Source: Flavobacteriaceae bacterium
GTDB taxonomy: Bacteria > Bacteroidota > Bacteroidia > Flavobacteriales > Flavobacteriaceae
Assembly: GCA_028279515.1 (NCBI GenBank)
Contig: JANQNQ010000009.1
Location: 1 to 64,000 of the forward strand
Direction of reading: 5' to 3'
Length of the DNA: 64,000 nt
The notes under the pieces were generated by a model, which worked only from the letters and a program-made list of their open reading frames with translations, was not told the origin of the DNA and made no database searches. Below are positions 44,102-53,349 of this stretch, piece after piece. Position 1 is the first letter of the stretch. Every line of letters begins with the position of its first letter. The position numbers and the translations under genes were made by a program.

Positions 44102-45631
44102 TTAGTTTCGATGCCCAAACTCCATCGGACGCCTAATGCCATTGTCAAAATATTTTCCATGTCGCATATATGCCTTACTATTTGTAGCGGCTAGTGTAAA
44201 GAATTTGTTGTTCAGATTTACATTGGTAAAGGTGACTGTATTGTTCTGAGCTATGATTCCTGGGCCACTTTTTTCTCTTCGTCCGTCATTGGCGAAATTA
44301 CCGTCACCGTCCGTTTCACTGATCAAATGATAGAATACTCCATTTTGAATATGAGGCGATTCGAATCGGATGGTAACACGTTCATTAAAGTTAGTGGCTT
44401 GCGTATGCCATACACGAGCCCATCTAACCACTCCGATGGGTGTGTCTGTTAAACTGAAATCGGTTGCGTCACCATTGTTATTTGCCCAGATCAATCCGCT
44501 TTGGTCGCTTGTAAACTCGCTTGTCCGCGTCGGGCTGTCATTAGCCTCACTGAAGTTGTTATCCAAAGAAATGGTCACAATGGCATCGGCGTTTATAGAT
44601 TGGGAAACTTTTTGATTTAGTAACGAAGTATCATCCCTAAATATTCCAGCGATATCGTTATTGAAACCAGTTGCCAGATGACTCCAGACAACTTGATCAC
44701 CAGAGGTCACATAATCGGTAGTTACAGTTTGATCTAAGGTAATGCCATACTTGATGGCCAAGTACGTTTCTACTTTGCTTACTTCTGTACTACTCAATAC
44801 CCGACGAAACCCTATGATCTCAGCAATGCTACCATCAAAAAGCCGACCTTCATTGCTAGCTAAATTATTGTTTTTTGATTGTCTTCCCACGGTAAACGGA
44901 CCGTGATTGTTTAACGCTCTGAAATTCTCGTTGATATTGTTGGCCGTGAGGCGTAACAAAGAAGTGTTACTTGTGGCATTGGGGGTATTCGTACTGTTTA
45001 AGTGAATGCTTTGTCTACCTCCGTTGTTACTGCCAAATTGAATGACATGCGTCAATATTTTTGGTTCTACCCCAACATTGAAAATCCTAGTAATAAAGCT
45101 TCCGCCAGATAGGGTCGAGGTGTACATTCTGAAACCAATATTATTGCCATTATGTCCATAACACATGCCATATCCATGTTGAGATAGATGCCCAAAATCG
45201 TAGATGTATTGCGTGTTTTTATTTACCCCAGATGGCTGGGCATCTGGTTCAACAATAGAAAACCAGGTCATTCCATTCTGTGCTCCCGAGCCGTTTGAAA
45301 ACACGTAGTCATCCTCTAAACTCAAACCATCATTGTGACCATCAAAATCTACTACTGGGTTAAAATTAATAAGGTGCTCGGCACTGTTTCTAAATGTAGG
45401 AGGAGCCAAGTTATTGTTATTGGTAAAGTCCCTCGTTCTGGCCCCGGATTGGTCTACCCAAATCGAAACTGGAGCACTATCCGTATTATCTGTTATTCCT
45501 TGGTCCGATCGGATCCAAACAACATTCTCAGCACCAACACCACCTGGCGATTGACCATAGCATATTAATACATTTGTCGAAATAATCAATGAGGGTACCA
45601 GTAATCTGAAACTTTCGTTTAAAAATCGCAT
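44102..45631 (-). CDS. LamG-like secreted protein with MRHGKYF tail
   Basis: This is 509 residues with a signal peptide (LLVPSLIISTNVLICYGQ). Residues about 30-290 are a LamG/concanavalin-like sandwich (WFSIVEPDAQ, FDGSIAEIIGFRRVLSSTEVSKVETYLAIKYGITL), a form common in T9SS-exported proteins. Residues 300-475 hold a second beta-rich domain. The last about 22 residues read YMRHGKYF, a two-residue gap, then GIRRPMEFG and three more residues, shared with two other proteins of this operon. It is the last gene of the seven-gene operon. No standard T9SS type A or B domain is seen. Confidence 0.8.
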   Translation of the reverse strand: MRFLNESFRLLVPSLIISTNVLICYGQSPGGVGAENVVWIRSDQGITDNTDSAPVSIWVDQSGARTRDFTNNNNLAPPTFRNSAEHLINFNPVVDFDGHNDGLSLEDDYVFSNGSGAQNGMTWFSIVEPDAQPSGVNKNTQYIYDFGHLSQHGYGMCYGHNGNNIGFRMYTSTLSGGSFITRIFNVGVEPKILTHVIQFGSNNGGRQSIHLNSTNTPNATSNTSLLRLTANNINENFRALNNHGPFTVGRQSKNNNLASNEGRLFDGSIAEIIGFRRVLSSTEVSKVETYLAIKYGITLDQTVTTDYVTSGDQVVWSHLATGFNNDIAGIFRDDTSLLNQKVSQSINADAIVTISLDNNFSEANDSPTRTSEFTSDQSGLIWANNNGDATDFSLTDTPIGVVRWARVWHTQATNFNERVTIRFESPHIQNGVFYHLISETDGDGNFANDGRREKSGPGIIAQNNTVTFTNVNLNNKFFTLAATNSKAYMRHGKYFDNGIRRPMEFGHRN

Positions 45632-45668
45632 AGGTTAAGGGACAAAAAATAATAATAGCTATAAAATG

Positions 45669-47630
45669 TTACTGACTTACTTTGAACTCTACTCTACGAT
45701 TCAACTGATGTTCGTCCTCAGAACATTCCACTCCGTTGCTGCAACGATTGATCAACAAGTGTTCACCATATCCAGTACCACTGATACGCTTCTTTTCGAT
45801 TCCGTTAGTTACAAGGAAACTAATGACATTGTCAGCACGTTCTCTAGACAATTTTAAGTTGAAGACGTCATTACTTCGGCTATCAGTATGAGCACCGATG
45901 TCAATCTTCAGATGAGCAAATTCGGTTAACAATTGTACGATATGTCGAAGCGTAGAAAATGATTCTGGTCTAATGGTCGATTTGCCTAAATCAAAATAAA
46001 TGGGTTGTAATTCTAAGTCTTCCTTGATGACCGACTGTACGTCGTTTGTCAGTTTCTCTAATTCTTTGGCATTGTCCTTCATTTTAAGAACGTTCTTCAT
46101 ATAGAGTTCTGGTCCTGGTTTTTCGTGATCTAATCGCTCGGTATGGTCCTTATATCCCAATCGACTTACCGCAATGGTGAGGTCTTGATATTTGTTTGCT
46201 TTCAAGACATAGCTACCATCAGCACCCGTAATCACCTCGTCAACGACCTTGCCGTCAGCATCTTTTACAGTAATCTTCGCGTTGCCGATGGGTTCATTAG
46301 TATCTACATCTAGTAGTATGCCACTTATTTGTGTGACCATACCTGCCTTCGGACTAATAACCTCTTCGAATAGATAAATATCATCCTTTCCCTTTCCTCC
46401 GGATCGATTAGAACTTACGCCCCCTTTTTTTGATGATGCATCAATAAAGAAGGCAAAGTCATCTGAAGTACTGTTGATTGGAATCCCTAGATTCAAAAGT
46501 TCAGGTGTTCCTTGGTTCAAATCGGTATAGTACACATCGTATCCGCCAAGTCCAAAATGGCCATCGGATGAGAAGTACAACTCATTGTTTTGATAACTAA
46601 AGGGAAACGATTCTCTTCCGAGCGTATTGATGGTAGGACCAAGGTTTTCTATTGATTCCATACTTCCGTCATCATAAAGGGCAACCCTGTAAATATCTGT
46701 AGCTCCGTATCCCCCAGGACGGTCAGAAGTAAAGTACAAGGTCTTTCCATCAGCGCTTAAGGAAGGATGTGCTGTAGAGAAATCTTCTCCGTTGATTGAA
46801 AGATCTTCTGGAGCACTCCATTGCCCGTTTTTCTTTCTTTTGGAACGATAAATGCGTAAATGAGCATTTTGCCTTGATTTTCGGTCACTGCTAGTGAAGT
46901 ACATGGTGTTACCATCGGCTGAAAATACTGCAGTTGATTCATGTGCTTTTGTATTGATATTTTCATCAAACTTTTTAGTCGTTGTATGATACCCTTCATA
47001 TTTGGCTTCCCAAAGGTCAAAATAAGGTGTGCCAGACCATTTGTCAATGTTGTTAGAAGTGTCCTTGTTAGAGGCAAAGACGAGCTGGTCACCGATGATG
47101 CTTCCGCCGTATTCAGATGCTTCAGTGTTGAGTGGAGCCAAACGCATTTGATAGCGCCGCGGAGCTTCAGGCAAGATGATGTTTTCATAGTCATCTGCGT
47201 TTTCCAAAGTGGCCGGTCGAGTAGTACTTCTACCTAAAAAAGCATTATACACTTCTTTGGCCTTTTCCTGTTGACCGTCAGACGCAAGTACCTGTGCATA
47301 ACGTAGGAGTAGTTTGGTATCTTCAATTTTGTATTGAGCAACAAGTTTTTGATACCATTTCAACGCCTTTTTATAGTTTCCTCTGGCATATTGTATGTCG
47401 CCCAATCTTTGTAGAGTGGTAAAGGAAGTGTCTCCTTTTTCATACGCCTTTTCATAAGATTCATAGGCGTCCACAAGATTTAAAGTACTGTATTTTTCAC
47501 TGGCTATTTTGGCTACTTTGGTCTTAACCTGACCAAAGCTGATTGTCGAAACCACCAGTAGCAGTGCAAGTGCTATGTACCTTATTTGATGGCCGTTTCT
47601 TCTAATACAATTTATATAGTGTGTTCTCAT
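45669..47630 (-). CDS. OmpA/PD40/TPR outer-membrane protein of T9SS-linked pair
   Basis: This is 653 residues. Signal peptide, then TPR repeats at about 35-130 (TLQRLGDIQYARGNYKKALKWYQKL), PD40/WD40-like propeller repeats at about 185-400 (LSADGKTLYFTSDRPGGYGATDIYRV), a carboxypeptidase-regulatory-like domain at about 425-510, and an OmpA peptidoglycan-binding domain at about 535-653 (TDSRSNDVFNLKLSRERADNVISFL). This architecture matches PorE-like proteins and the OmpA partners usually encoded beside PorP/SprF proteins. It should link the outer-membrane complex to the cell wall. It follows the PorP/SprF gene by 15 bp. Confidence 0.93.
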   Translation of the reverse strand: MRTHYINCIRRNGHQIRYIALALLLVVSTISFGQVKTKVAKIASEKYSTLNLVDAYESYEKAYEKGDTSFTTLQRLGDIQYARGNYKKALKWYQKLVAQYKIEDTKLLLRYAQVLASDGQQEKAKEVYNAFLGRSTTRPATLENADDYENIILPEAPRRYQMRLAPLNTEASEYGGSIIGDQLVFASNKDTSNNIDKWSGTPYFDLWEAKYEGYHTTTKKFDENINTKAHESTAVFSADGNTMYFTSSDRKSRQNAHLRIYRSKRKKNGQWSAPEDLSINGEDFSTAHPSLSADGKTLYFTSDRPGGYGATDIYRVALYDDGSMESIENLGPTINTLGRESFPFSYQNNELYFSSDGHFGLGGYDVYYTDLNQGTPELLNLGIPINSTSDDFAFFIDASSKKGGVSSNRSGGKGKDDIYLFEEVISPKAGMVTQISGILLDVDTNEPIGNAKITVKDADGKVVDEVITGADGSYVLKANKYQDLTIAVSRLGYKDHTERLDHEKPGPELYMKNVLKMKDNAKELEKLTNDVQSVIKEDLELQPIYFDLGKSTIRPESFSTLRHIVQLLTEFAHLKIDIGAHTDSRSNDVFNLKLSRERADNVISFLVTNGIEKKRISGTGYGEHLLINRCSNGVECSEDEHQLNRRVEFKVSQ

Positions 47631-47645
47631 GTCCTATCATTTCGT

Positions 47646-48587
47646 TTAAAAGAATCTCGGGGAGATCAGGTTTCGTCTGTTTCCAAATATTTCAAACCGA
47701 AGGAATACCTCGTGTGATCCATTATTGTATTGCCCTAGGTCGGTAGTATCAGCATCGTAGGCATACCCGATCATGATCGAATCGCTTGCCTGAAATCCTA
47801 CCAATCCACTAAAGGCTGCATCCAAGCGATAGGCAGCACCCACCGTTAGTTTTTGATTGAACCAAAAGTTGGCAGAGATATCTAGCCCTAGCGGGGCTCC
47901 TGATACCGCTCTCGCAAGTAAGGCAGGTTTGAATTGTATATCGTCACTAAGGTCAAATACATAGCCCGCAGTAAGAAAGTAGTGGGCTCGTTCGCTGGCC
48001 GTAGAAGTTTGACTATTGTCGTAGTGATTGGTATCTAAAAAATTAGGTGTAGAGAGCCCCACATACCATCGATCAGAATATAAATATACACCGGCCCCGA
48101 TGACGGGTGTAAATCGGTTGTCGATATTATTCTGAAAGGCCACTTCATTAGGGTTTTCAATGTTCAGTTGAGAAAAATCCACGTCCAAAAGTTGAAAACC
48201 CGTTTTGAGCCCAAAACTCAATTTGGCTTCATACGATACATCGATTGCATACGAATAGTCGATGGCAAGATTGTTCTCTATTGCCGGACCAATCTCTTCG
48301 TTTCGAAATGTGATTCCAAGGCCGACTCCGCGTTCTCCGATAGGTGTATGTATTCCTACTTGCGCCGTTTTGGGTGCTCCATCGAGTCCTACCCATTGAC
48401 TGCGGTAAATTCCGTTAATATTCAACGTTCCCCGGCTTCCCACATAGGCGGGATTTACAGTTTGCGTATTGTACATATATTGTGTGTATTGCACGTCTTG
48501 TTGGGCGGCAACCGAAAAGGTAAAACCAAGCGTAAGACAAGCAATGATTCGTGTAATTTGCTTTCTATAGTTCATGTTGATTTGCAT
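47646..48587 (-). CDS. PorP/SprF-family type IX secretion membrane protein
   Basis: This is 313 residues (an in-frame ATG at 48575 is an alternative start). Signal peptide ends SVAAQQDVQYTQYMYN, the family's conserved opening, with VNPAYVGSRG close by. The rest is a beta-barrel of alternating strands and it ends in Phe, as outer-membrane barrels do. PorP/SprF proteins are needed for surface delivery of particular T9SS cargo and are usually encoded with that cargo, which fits the adhesins upstream. Its start abuts the stop of the type B cargo gene. Confidence 0.95.
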   Translation of the reverse strand: MQINMNYRKQITRIIACLTLGFTFSVAAQQDVQYTQYMYNTQTVNPAYVGSRGTLNINGIYRSQWVGLDGAPKTAQVGIHTPIGERGVGLGITFRNEEIGPAIENNLAIDYSYAIDVSYEAKLSFGLKTGFQLLDVDFSQLNIENPNEVAFQNNIDNRFTPVIGAGVYLYSDRWYVGLSTPNFLDTNHYDNSQTSTASERAHYFLTAGYVFDLSDDIQFKPALLARAVSGAPLGLDISANFWFNQKLTVGAAYRLDAAFSGLVGFQASDSIMIGYAYDADTTDLGQYNNGSHEVFLRFEIFGNRRNLISPRFF

Positions 48588-49826
48588 TTAATTGGAATTG
48601 ATGTACAGGTACCCAGATTTCTCTATGGTACGTCCTTCATATTCATATTCTAAAATGTAGTAGTAGGTTCCTGTTGGAAGACGCTCACCACGTTGCATGG
48701 TAATACGTCCATCAGAGAAGCCTCTAAATACATTATCACTTTCATTATACCCTCTGGTGTTAAAGACTTCTACACCCCATCGATTGAAAATGCTCACTCG
48801 GTTATTCGGGAAGCGATCGATACCTTCGATCTTGAAATAATCGTTCATGTCATTGCCGTTAGGAGAAATCGCATTGTACATGACCAGGTCACCGTCAAAT
48901 TGTGCTTCAGAATTTACAACTGCAAGGGTAAAGATTCCATAGTTTTCTAGCGGAAGAATGGTGCTTACTTTTTCTTCGGAAGGGTTTGGAATACCGCCTT
49001 CGTCTACCCATAGATTTTGTGTTGTGTCCCAACGAACAATGTGAATATCATTAGGATTGGCAGAAGTGATGAAACTAGGGGAGGTGTCAGTGTCCCAGCT
49101 TAGTGTTAGTACTATGTTTGAAGCACCATCTGTGCGATTCACTACCCAATATTCAGTATTGTCGATTTGCTCGATAACGCCTTGTTTTGAGCTGTGATCA
49201 TATCGAATATTGCTATCCGATAGAAAATACTGCCCGTTAAAGGTCGCTGCGACTTCGACCGGTGCACTGATCTCAGCTGCTCTAAAATAACCTTCATCTC
49301 CAATAGGAAATTCAAATTCTTGGTCCCCAAGCTTGACTACCTGCCCATTGACATGACTTATATCGCTAGTGTTAGAGTGAAAAGCATTGGGTTGAAAGGT
49401 GAAAATACCTCCGTTGCTGTCATTGTCAACAATACCTTCTTCAAACGTGGCTTCATTGCTCACGTTTAGTTGACCATACAGCCCAAACGGCACTGCTTCA
49501 CTCGCATTGCTAAACAGAACATCGAACATGAAACTTTCTGAGGTTCCTGTAATCGCTTGGAAAGCATTGCCTTGAAATGTAGTGAGTCCTTGGTTTAGGA
49601 AATCAAACGCACCGTCATTATTAAAATTAGCATATATGAACAATGCTCCATCATTGAACATATTGCCACTGGCGGTATTTTCGAAATCGTTAACCACACC
49701 CATTTGCGTATTGGGCATTATGGCCATTTCACCTGTGTTGACCGTCTGAGCCGCCCCCATTTGGGCGACACCTAAAACGATGCAAGTTGCAAACAGATGT
49801 TTTATAGTAATTCGTATTTTTTTCAT
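48588..49826 (-). CDS. Secreted protein with T9SS type B (CHU_C) sorting domain
   Basis: This is 412 residues with a signal peptide (ATCIVLGVAQMGAAQ). A beta-rich body of about 300 residues is followed by a gliding-motility-associated C-terminal domain: NAISPNGNDMNDYFKIEGI, FPNNRVSIFNRWGVEVF and LPTGTYYYILEYEYEG. This is the classic type B signal that depends on PorP/SprF proteins, the gene for which comes immediately next. It is probably a surface component of the adhesin system; no enzymatic motif is seen. Confidence 0.92.
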   Translation of the reverse strand: MKKIRITIKHLFATCIVLGVAQMGAAQTVNTGEMAIMPNTQMGVVNDFENTASGNMFNDGALFIYANFNNDGAFDFLNQGLTTFQGNAFQAITGTSESFMFDVLFSNASEAVPFGLYGQLNVSNEATFEEGIVDNDSNGGIFTFQPNAFHSNTSDISHVNGQVVKLGDQEFEFPIGDEGYFRAAEISAPVEVAATFNGQYFLSDSNIRYDHSSKQGVIEQIDNTEYWVVNRTDGASNIVLTLSWDTDTSPSFITSANPNDIHIVRWDTTQNLWVDEGGIPNPSEEKVSTILPLENYGIFTLAVVNSEAQFDGDLVMYNAISPNGNDMNDYFKIEGIDRFPNNRVSIFNRWGVEVFNTRGYNESDNVFRGFSDGRITMQRGERLPTGTYYYILEYEYEGRTIEKSGYLYINSN

Positions 49827-49837
49827 AGTCTTTTGTA

Positions 49838-50920
49838 TTAATTGTTGCGTCCAAATTCCATGGGTTGACGTACGCCATCTCTGAAATATTTACCATGACG
49901 CATATAGTGTTTGAATTCAAATGGGTTATAGAATGCACATGCTGCGTCCTGTAGTGTCCCATCCAAGCTATTTCCAAGTCCCTGAGAACCGGTGGCGATT
50001 GGTATTCCGATATTACCTCCAGAAGTAGACACATCGTTTCCGAAATTATGCTGTATTTCGGCCGTTGAGGTTCCGGTATATCCTGCCCCAGTATTACCCC
50101 CAGGTAAACTTGACAAAACAAGGTCGTCTACTGTAAATGGGCGTGCTCCTTCTAATGCATCTGGGCATCCATCACCATCGCTGTCGAGATCAAACCTGTT
50201 AAGAATACCATCTCCATCCATATCTACATTCATCGACGCATGGATCCTAGCAACAACTCTGGGATCTCCAGTGCCTTGGTAGGTGAAAGAGGTCACAGGG
50301 TCATTCGTTGTAATGCTCCAATTGCCCTGTGTAAAACGAAAATTGAAACTTCCAGCTGGGGTGATCGTTACTGAACTTCCTGCAACTTCGTTTAATACAA
50401 CTAATTGGTTGTCGGGATCTTCCAAGGTAAAACCGCCCACGGTTGTAAATCGTATGATGTCACCATTATTAAATGCACCGCCAACATTACGAAGTGCTCT
50501 TTGGGCCGTGATTTGTATGACTACAGGGAATGAAAAATTCAACGTGTAAAGGCTTCCCGTATTGATATCAACACCATCACCACCTCCTAACAGTAATTCT
50601 CCTCTGTTTGTGCCTCCCATTATATTTCCGAAAGCGTCAATGTTTAAGTCCCCTGTAATGACCAAGCCATCACTAGGTCGTGTATAGCTGTAAGTGTCTC
50701 CTGTAGCACTACTGACGATACTGCTAAAGTCTATAAATGCCTGGCCCTCTTCATCAATATCTGTAATACCGTCATTATCATCGTCTAGATCATCTATGTT
50801 TGCAATACCATCGCCATCGTAATCATCCAGCGGATCCGTTTGACCCCATCCTTTCTGCGTAACAGCCAAAAGGATGAAAGTAATGAGCAAACATTTTAGT
50901 ATAATTCGTATTTTCTTCAT
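49838..50920 (-). CDS. Secreted TSP3-type calcium-repeat protein with MRHGKYF tail
   Basis: This is 360 residues with a signal peptide ending KGWGQ. It opens with an Asp-rich calcium-binding run (DDYDGDGIANIDDLDDDNDG), followed by a beta sandwich (about 60-235), a second calcium run (DMDGDGILNRFDLDSDGDGCPDALEG) and a Gly-rich segment (LPGGNTGAGYTGTSTAEIQHNFGN). It ends YMRHGKYF, then GVRQPMEFG after two residues. The second half is clearly related to the end of the 777-residue protein encoded just upstream, indicating gene duplication. It begins 11 bp after that gene's stop. Confidence 0.85.
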   Translation of the reverse strand: MKKIRIILKCLLITFILLAVTQKGWGQTDPLDDYDGDGIANIDDLDDDNDGITDIDEEGQAFIDFSSIVSSATGDTYSYTRPSDGLVITGDLNIDAFGNIMGGTNRGELLLGGGDGVDINTGSLYTLNFSFPVVIQITAQRALRNVGGAFNNGDIIRFTTVGGFTLEDPDNQLVVLNEVAGSSVTITPAGSFNFRFTQGNWSITTNDPVTSFTYQGTGDPRVVARIHASMNVDMDGDGILNRFDLDSDGDGCPDALEGARPFTVDDLVLSSLPGGNTGAGYTGTSTAEIQHNFGNDVSTSGGNIGIPIATGSQGLGNSLDGTLQDAACAFYNPFEFKHYMRHGKYFRDGVRQPMEFGRNN

Positions 50921-50931
50921 TGTTTCTTTTA

Positions 50932-53265
50932 TTAATTACCGCGTCCAAATTCCATGGATTGACGTACTCCGTTGATGAAGTATTTACCATGGCGCATGTA
51001 CTGCTTGGCTACAAATGGATTAGGACTATAGGTTGCACATTCGGCATCCTGGAGAGCGCCGTCTTGACTGTTTCCAAGTCCTTGGGTGCCAACGGCAATC
51101 GGCAGACCAATGTTGGGCCCAGAAGTGTGCACGTTGTTTCCGAAGTTATGATGTATGGCATCCGTTGAAGTCCCAGTGTACCCTGTACCTGTGTTTCCAC
51201 CAGGAAGGTCCGTATAAATAAGATCAGAAGGCGTGAAAGCTCCATCTCCTTCCAAAGCATCTGGGCATCCATCTCCATCACTGTCAAGGTCAAAGTGATT
51301 GGCAATACCATCTCCATCGATATCCGTAGGTACAATCGTGTCAAAAAAGCGTACTTCAAATAGCGTCATATTGTAATCGGGTACAGTAGGCGTTGGGGTT
51401 GGGGTGACAGTTAGATTGCCCGTATTTCCAATGTCTTCCCAGCCGTTTAGCACCGTCATTCTTACTCTGGTAATTCCTGAAAATGTTTGGCCAAAATCAA
51501 AGAATTGGACAGTAGGGTCAGCTTCGGCAATATAAGGTCCAACGGTCGTTTGGCCTCCATCATGGTCTACGGTGATAGTAAACTCTCTAATCCCTTCATC
51601 TGAGTGAGTTGGCGCTCCCATAGGACTATACTCAGGATTCCACAAGGCAATCCCTCTAATTACAGATCCGTTAGGGAAAGTAAAAAAGTTAAAGAATGTG
51701 GTCGACCTATTCGTGGCGCCAAAGTATCTTATACCCGCATTAATTGTAGTTTGCGGGGTGTTAAGCACATCATCAAAATCAACATTCCCTCCAAATTCTG
51801 GTTCTTGTCCAGTAAGCAAGTTCATAGCACTATTGCTTCCAAAACGATGTTGTTCATTAGCAATTTGCGGGGTTACCATACCGCTTGGAAGCGGGCACTC
51901 CACTATGTCTGGAATCCCATCATTATCATCGTCCAGATCGTCCACGTTTAGGATACCATCCCCATCATAATCATCCTGAGGCCCTGTTTGAGGCAAGAAT
52001 GTGATACCAATACTTCCAGTACAGTTATTAGTGAGGGTACCTCCAGAGGTAATTGCTCCAGAATCAAACTCCACATTTATTTGTACACTATCCGTGTCGT
52101 TGTGCTCGGTAGCCAAACCTGTTAGGATAAGCTCAGCAACCGTATCATCTAACGTCAAGACGAAACTAGCCGTTAACCCTTGGGGAAGGTTTGTAACGGT
52201 AAATCCTCCGTCTAATATATCATCGTTATTGGCATCCAGAAATGTATCTCCGATAACAAAGAAGCGATTTGCATTGGAGGATACGGTACCGTCATTAGAA
52301 GAACTATCTTCAACATAGTCATTGGTACTTGCACCATACTGTGTAATGGTATCATTTCCTGTATCTGCCAAGAAGAGTCCGCCTCCGCCATTAGACCAGG
52401 CCATTGATCGGATGCTCGTTCCCACAAGAGTCTCAGTGTATTGATCTTCGTTTTGAACAGGTGCCGGACTTAAACTAAAAGGAGTTGATAATGTATATTC
52501 AAAGATTGTATTTTGGACTGTGCCAATGGGTAATGTTGAAACATATAAGGCAGTCCCGTCATCGTTAAAAACAAAATCGGCCATTTGCTCATCATCATTA
52601 ACTGATGTTTCTGCTTTGTAATCTACCTGATTTGAAATTGTACTTAGATCAAATGGAGTACTAAGATCATATTGCCGCATATTTCTTAATACATCGGATA
52701 CAAACAAGCGCGTACCATCATTGTTAAAAGCAAAATTTCGAACGTTCATTACGGGGCCACTCACAATTAAGTTTTGAGATGGCTGCGCTGTAACACTACC
52801 ATTAGAAGGTAAAAATTCGTTTCCTGGCGCTAGATCATAAACCCAAATATCGGTGCCTAAAGGATTGGTAGTATTTGTACTGCCACGCCGCGAGACGAAC
52901 ATCTTTGAGCCGTCAGAGTTAAAGAGCACTTTTGTAGGTTGATCAGTGAGGGCTGGTTGGTCGTAAACCGCAATGGGAGTTGCCGAAACCGTGCTTAAAT
53001 CCCATGGGGTTGATAGTTCATAGGTTTCTACACTTGAACTTGTATCACCGGTTGCAATGTACATGCGGGTTCCATCAGGATTGAACGAAACCCCTCGATA
53101 GTTACCGCCTGAAAGCGGCATTGTGTGAATCGCAGTAAGTTCATCAAGAGTGTATGCGCTATTACATTCAATAGTGATTTGAGCGCTTATTTTACTTGCT
53201 GAAACTATTACAAAAAAGACAAGCACAACAATGGGTCGAAACGTGTTGATATATGGGGTATTCAT
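50932..53265 (-). CDS. Secreted beta-propeller/TSP3 protein with MRHGKYF tail
   Basis: This is 777 residues with a signal peptide. Residues about 35-310 are propeller-like blades (YRGVSFNPDGTRMYIATGDT, VRNFAFNNDGTRLFVSD). An Ig/cadherin-like part (about 320-425) leads to a first calcium run (DDYDGDGILNVDDLDDDNDG), a beta sandwich (about 450-640) and a second calcium run (DIDGDGIANHFDLDSDGDGC). It ends like the 360-residue protein: LPGGNTGTGYTGTS, HHNFGN, then YMRHGKYF and GVRQSMEFG. It lies 84 bp after the adhesin gene, across a hairpin. Probably a surface adhesion component. Confidence 0.85.
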   Translation of the reverse strand: MNTPYINTFRPIVVLVFFVIVSASKISAQITIECNSAYTLDELTAIHTMPLSGGNYRGVSFNPDGTRMYIATGDTSSSVETYELSTPWDLSTVSATPIAVYDQPALTDQPTKVLFNSDGSKMFVSRRGSTNTTNPLGTDIWVYDLAPGNEFLPSNGSVTAQPSQNLIVSGPVMNVRNFAFNNDGTRLFVSDVLRNMRQYDLSTPFDLSTISNQVDYKAETSVNDDEQMADFVFNDDGTALYVSTLPIGTVQNTIFEYTLSTPFSLSPAPVQNEDQYTETLVGTSIRSMAWSNGGGGLFLADTGNDTITQYGASTNDYVEDSSSNDGTVSSNANRFFVIGDTFLDANNDDILDGGFTVTNLPQGLTASFVLTLDDTVAELILTGLATEHNDTDSVQINVEFDSGAITSGGTLTNNCTGSIGITFLPQTGPQDDYDGDGILNVDDLDDDNDGIPDIVECPLPSGMVTPQIANEQHRFGSNSAMNLLTGQEPEFGGNVDFDDVLNTPQTTINAGIRYFGATNRSTTFFNFFTFPNGSVIRGIALWNPEYSPMGAPTHSDEGIREFTITVDHDGGQTTVGPYIAEADPTVQFFDFGQTFSGITRVRMTVLNGWEDIGNTGNLTVTPTPTPTVPDYNMTLFEVRFFDTIVPTDIDGDGIANHFDLDSDGDGCPDALEGDGAFTPSDLIYTDLPGGNTGTGYTGTSTDAIHHNFGNNVHTSGPNIGLPIAVGTQGLGNSQDGALQDAECATYSPNPFVAKQYMRHGKYFINGVRQSMEFGRGN

Positions 53266-53295
53266 ATTGTTATGGTTTAAACTAACTCAAGAGCT

Positions 53296-53332
53296 AGACC
53301 CGCCTTCGTTGAATTGCAAAGTGGGCGGGTCT
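53296..53332 (-). terminator. Intra-operon hairpin after the adhesin gene
   Basis: AGACCCGCC (53296-53304) and GGCGGGTCT (53324-53332) form a perfect 9-bp stem with a 19-nt loop. No T-run follows on the minus strand, so a processing or stabilising structure that sets adhesin mRNA apart from the rest of the operon is as likely as partial termination. Confidence 0.5.
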
Positions 53333-53349
53333 TTCCTCTCTTAGTTATG

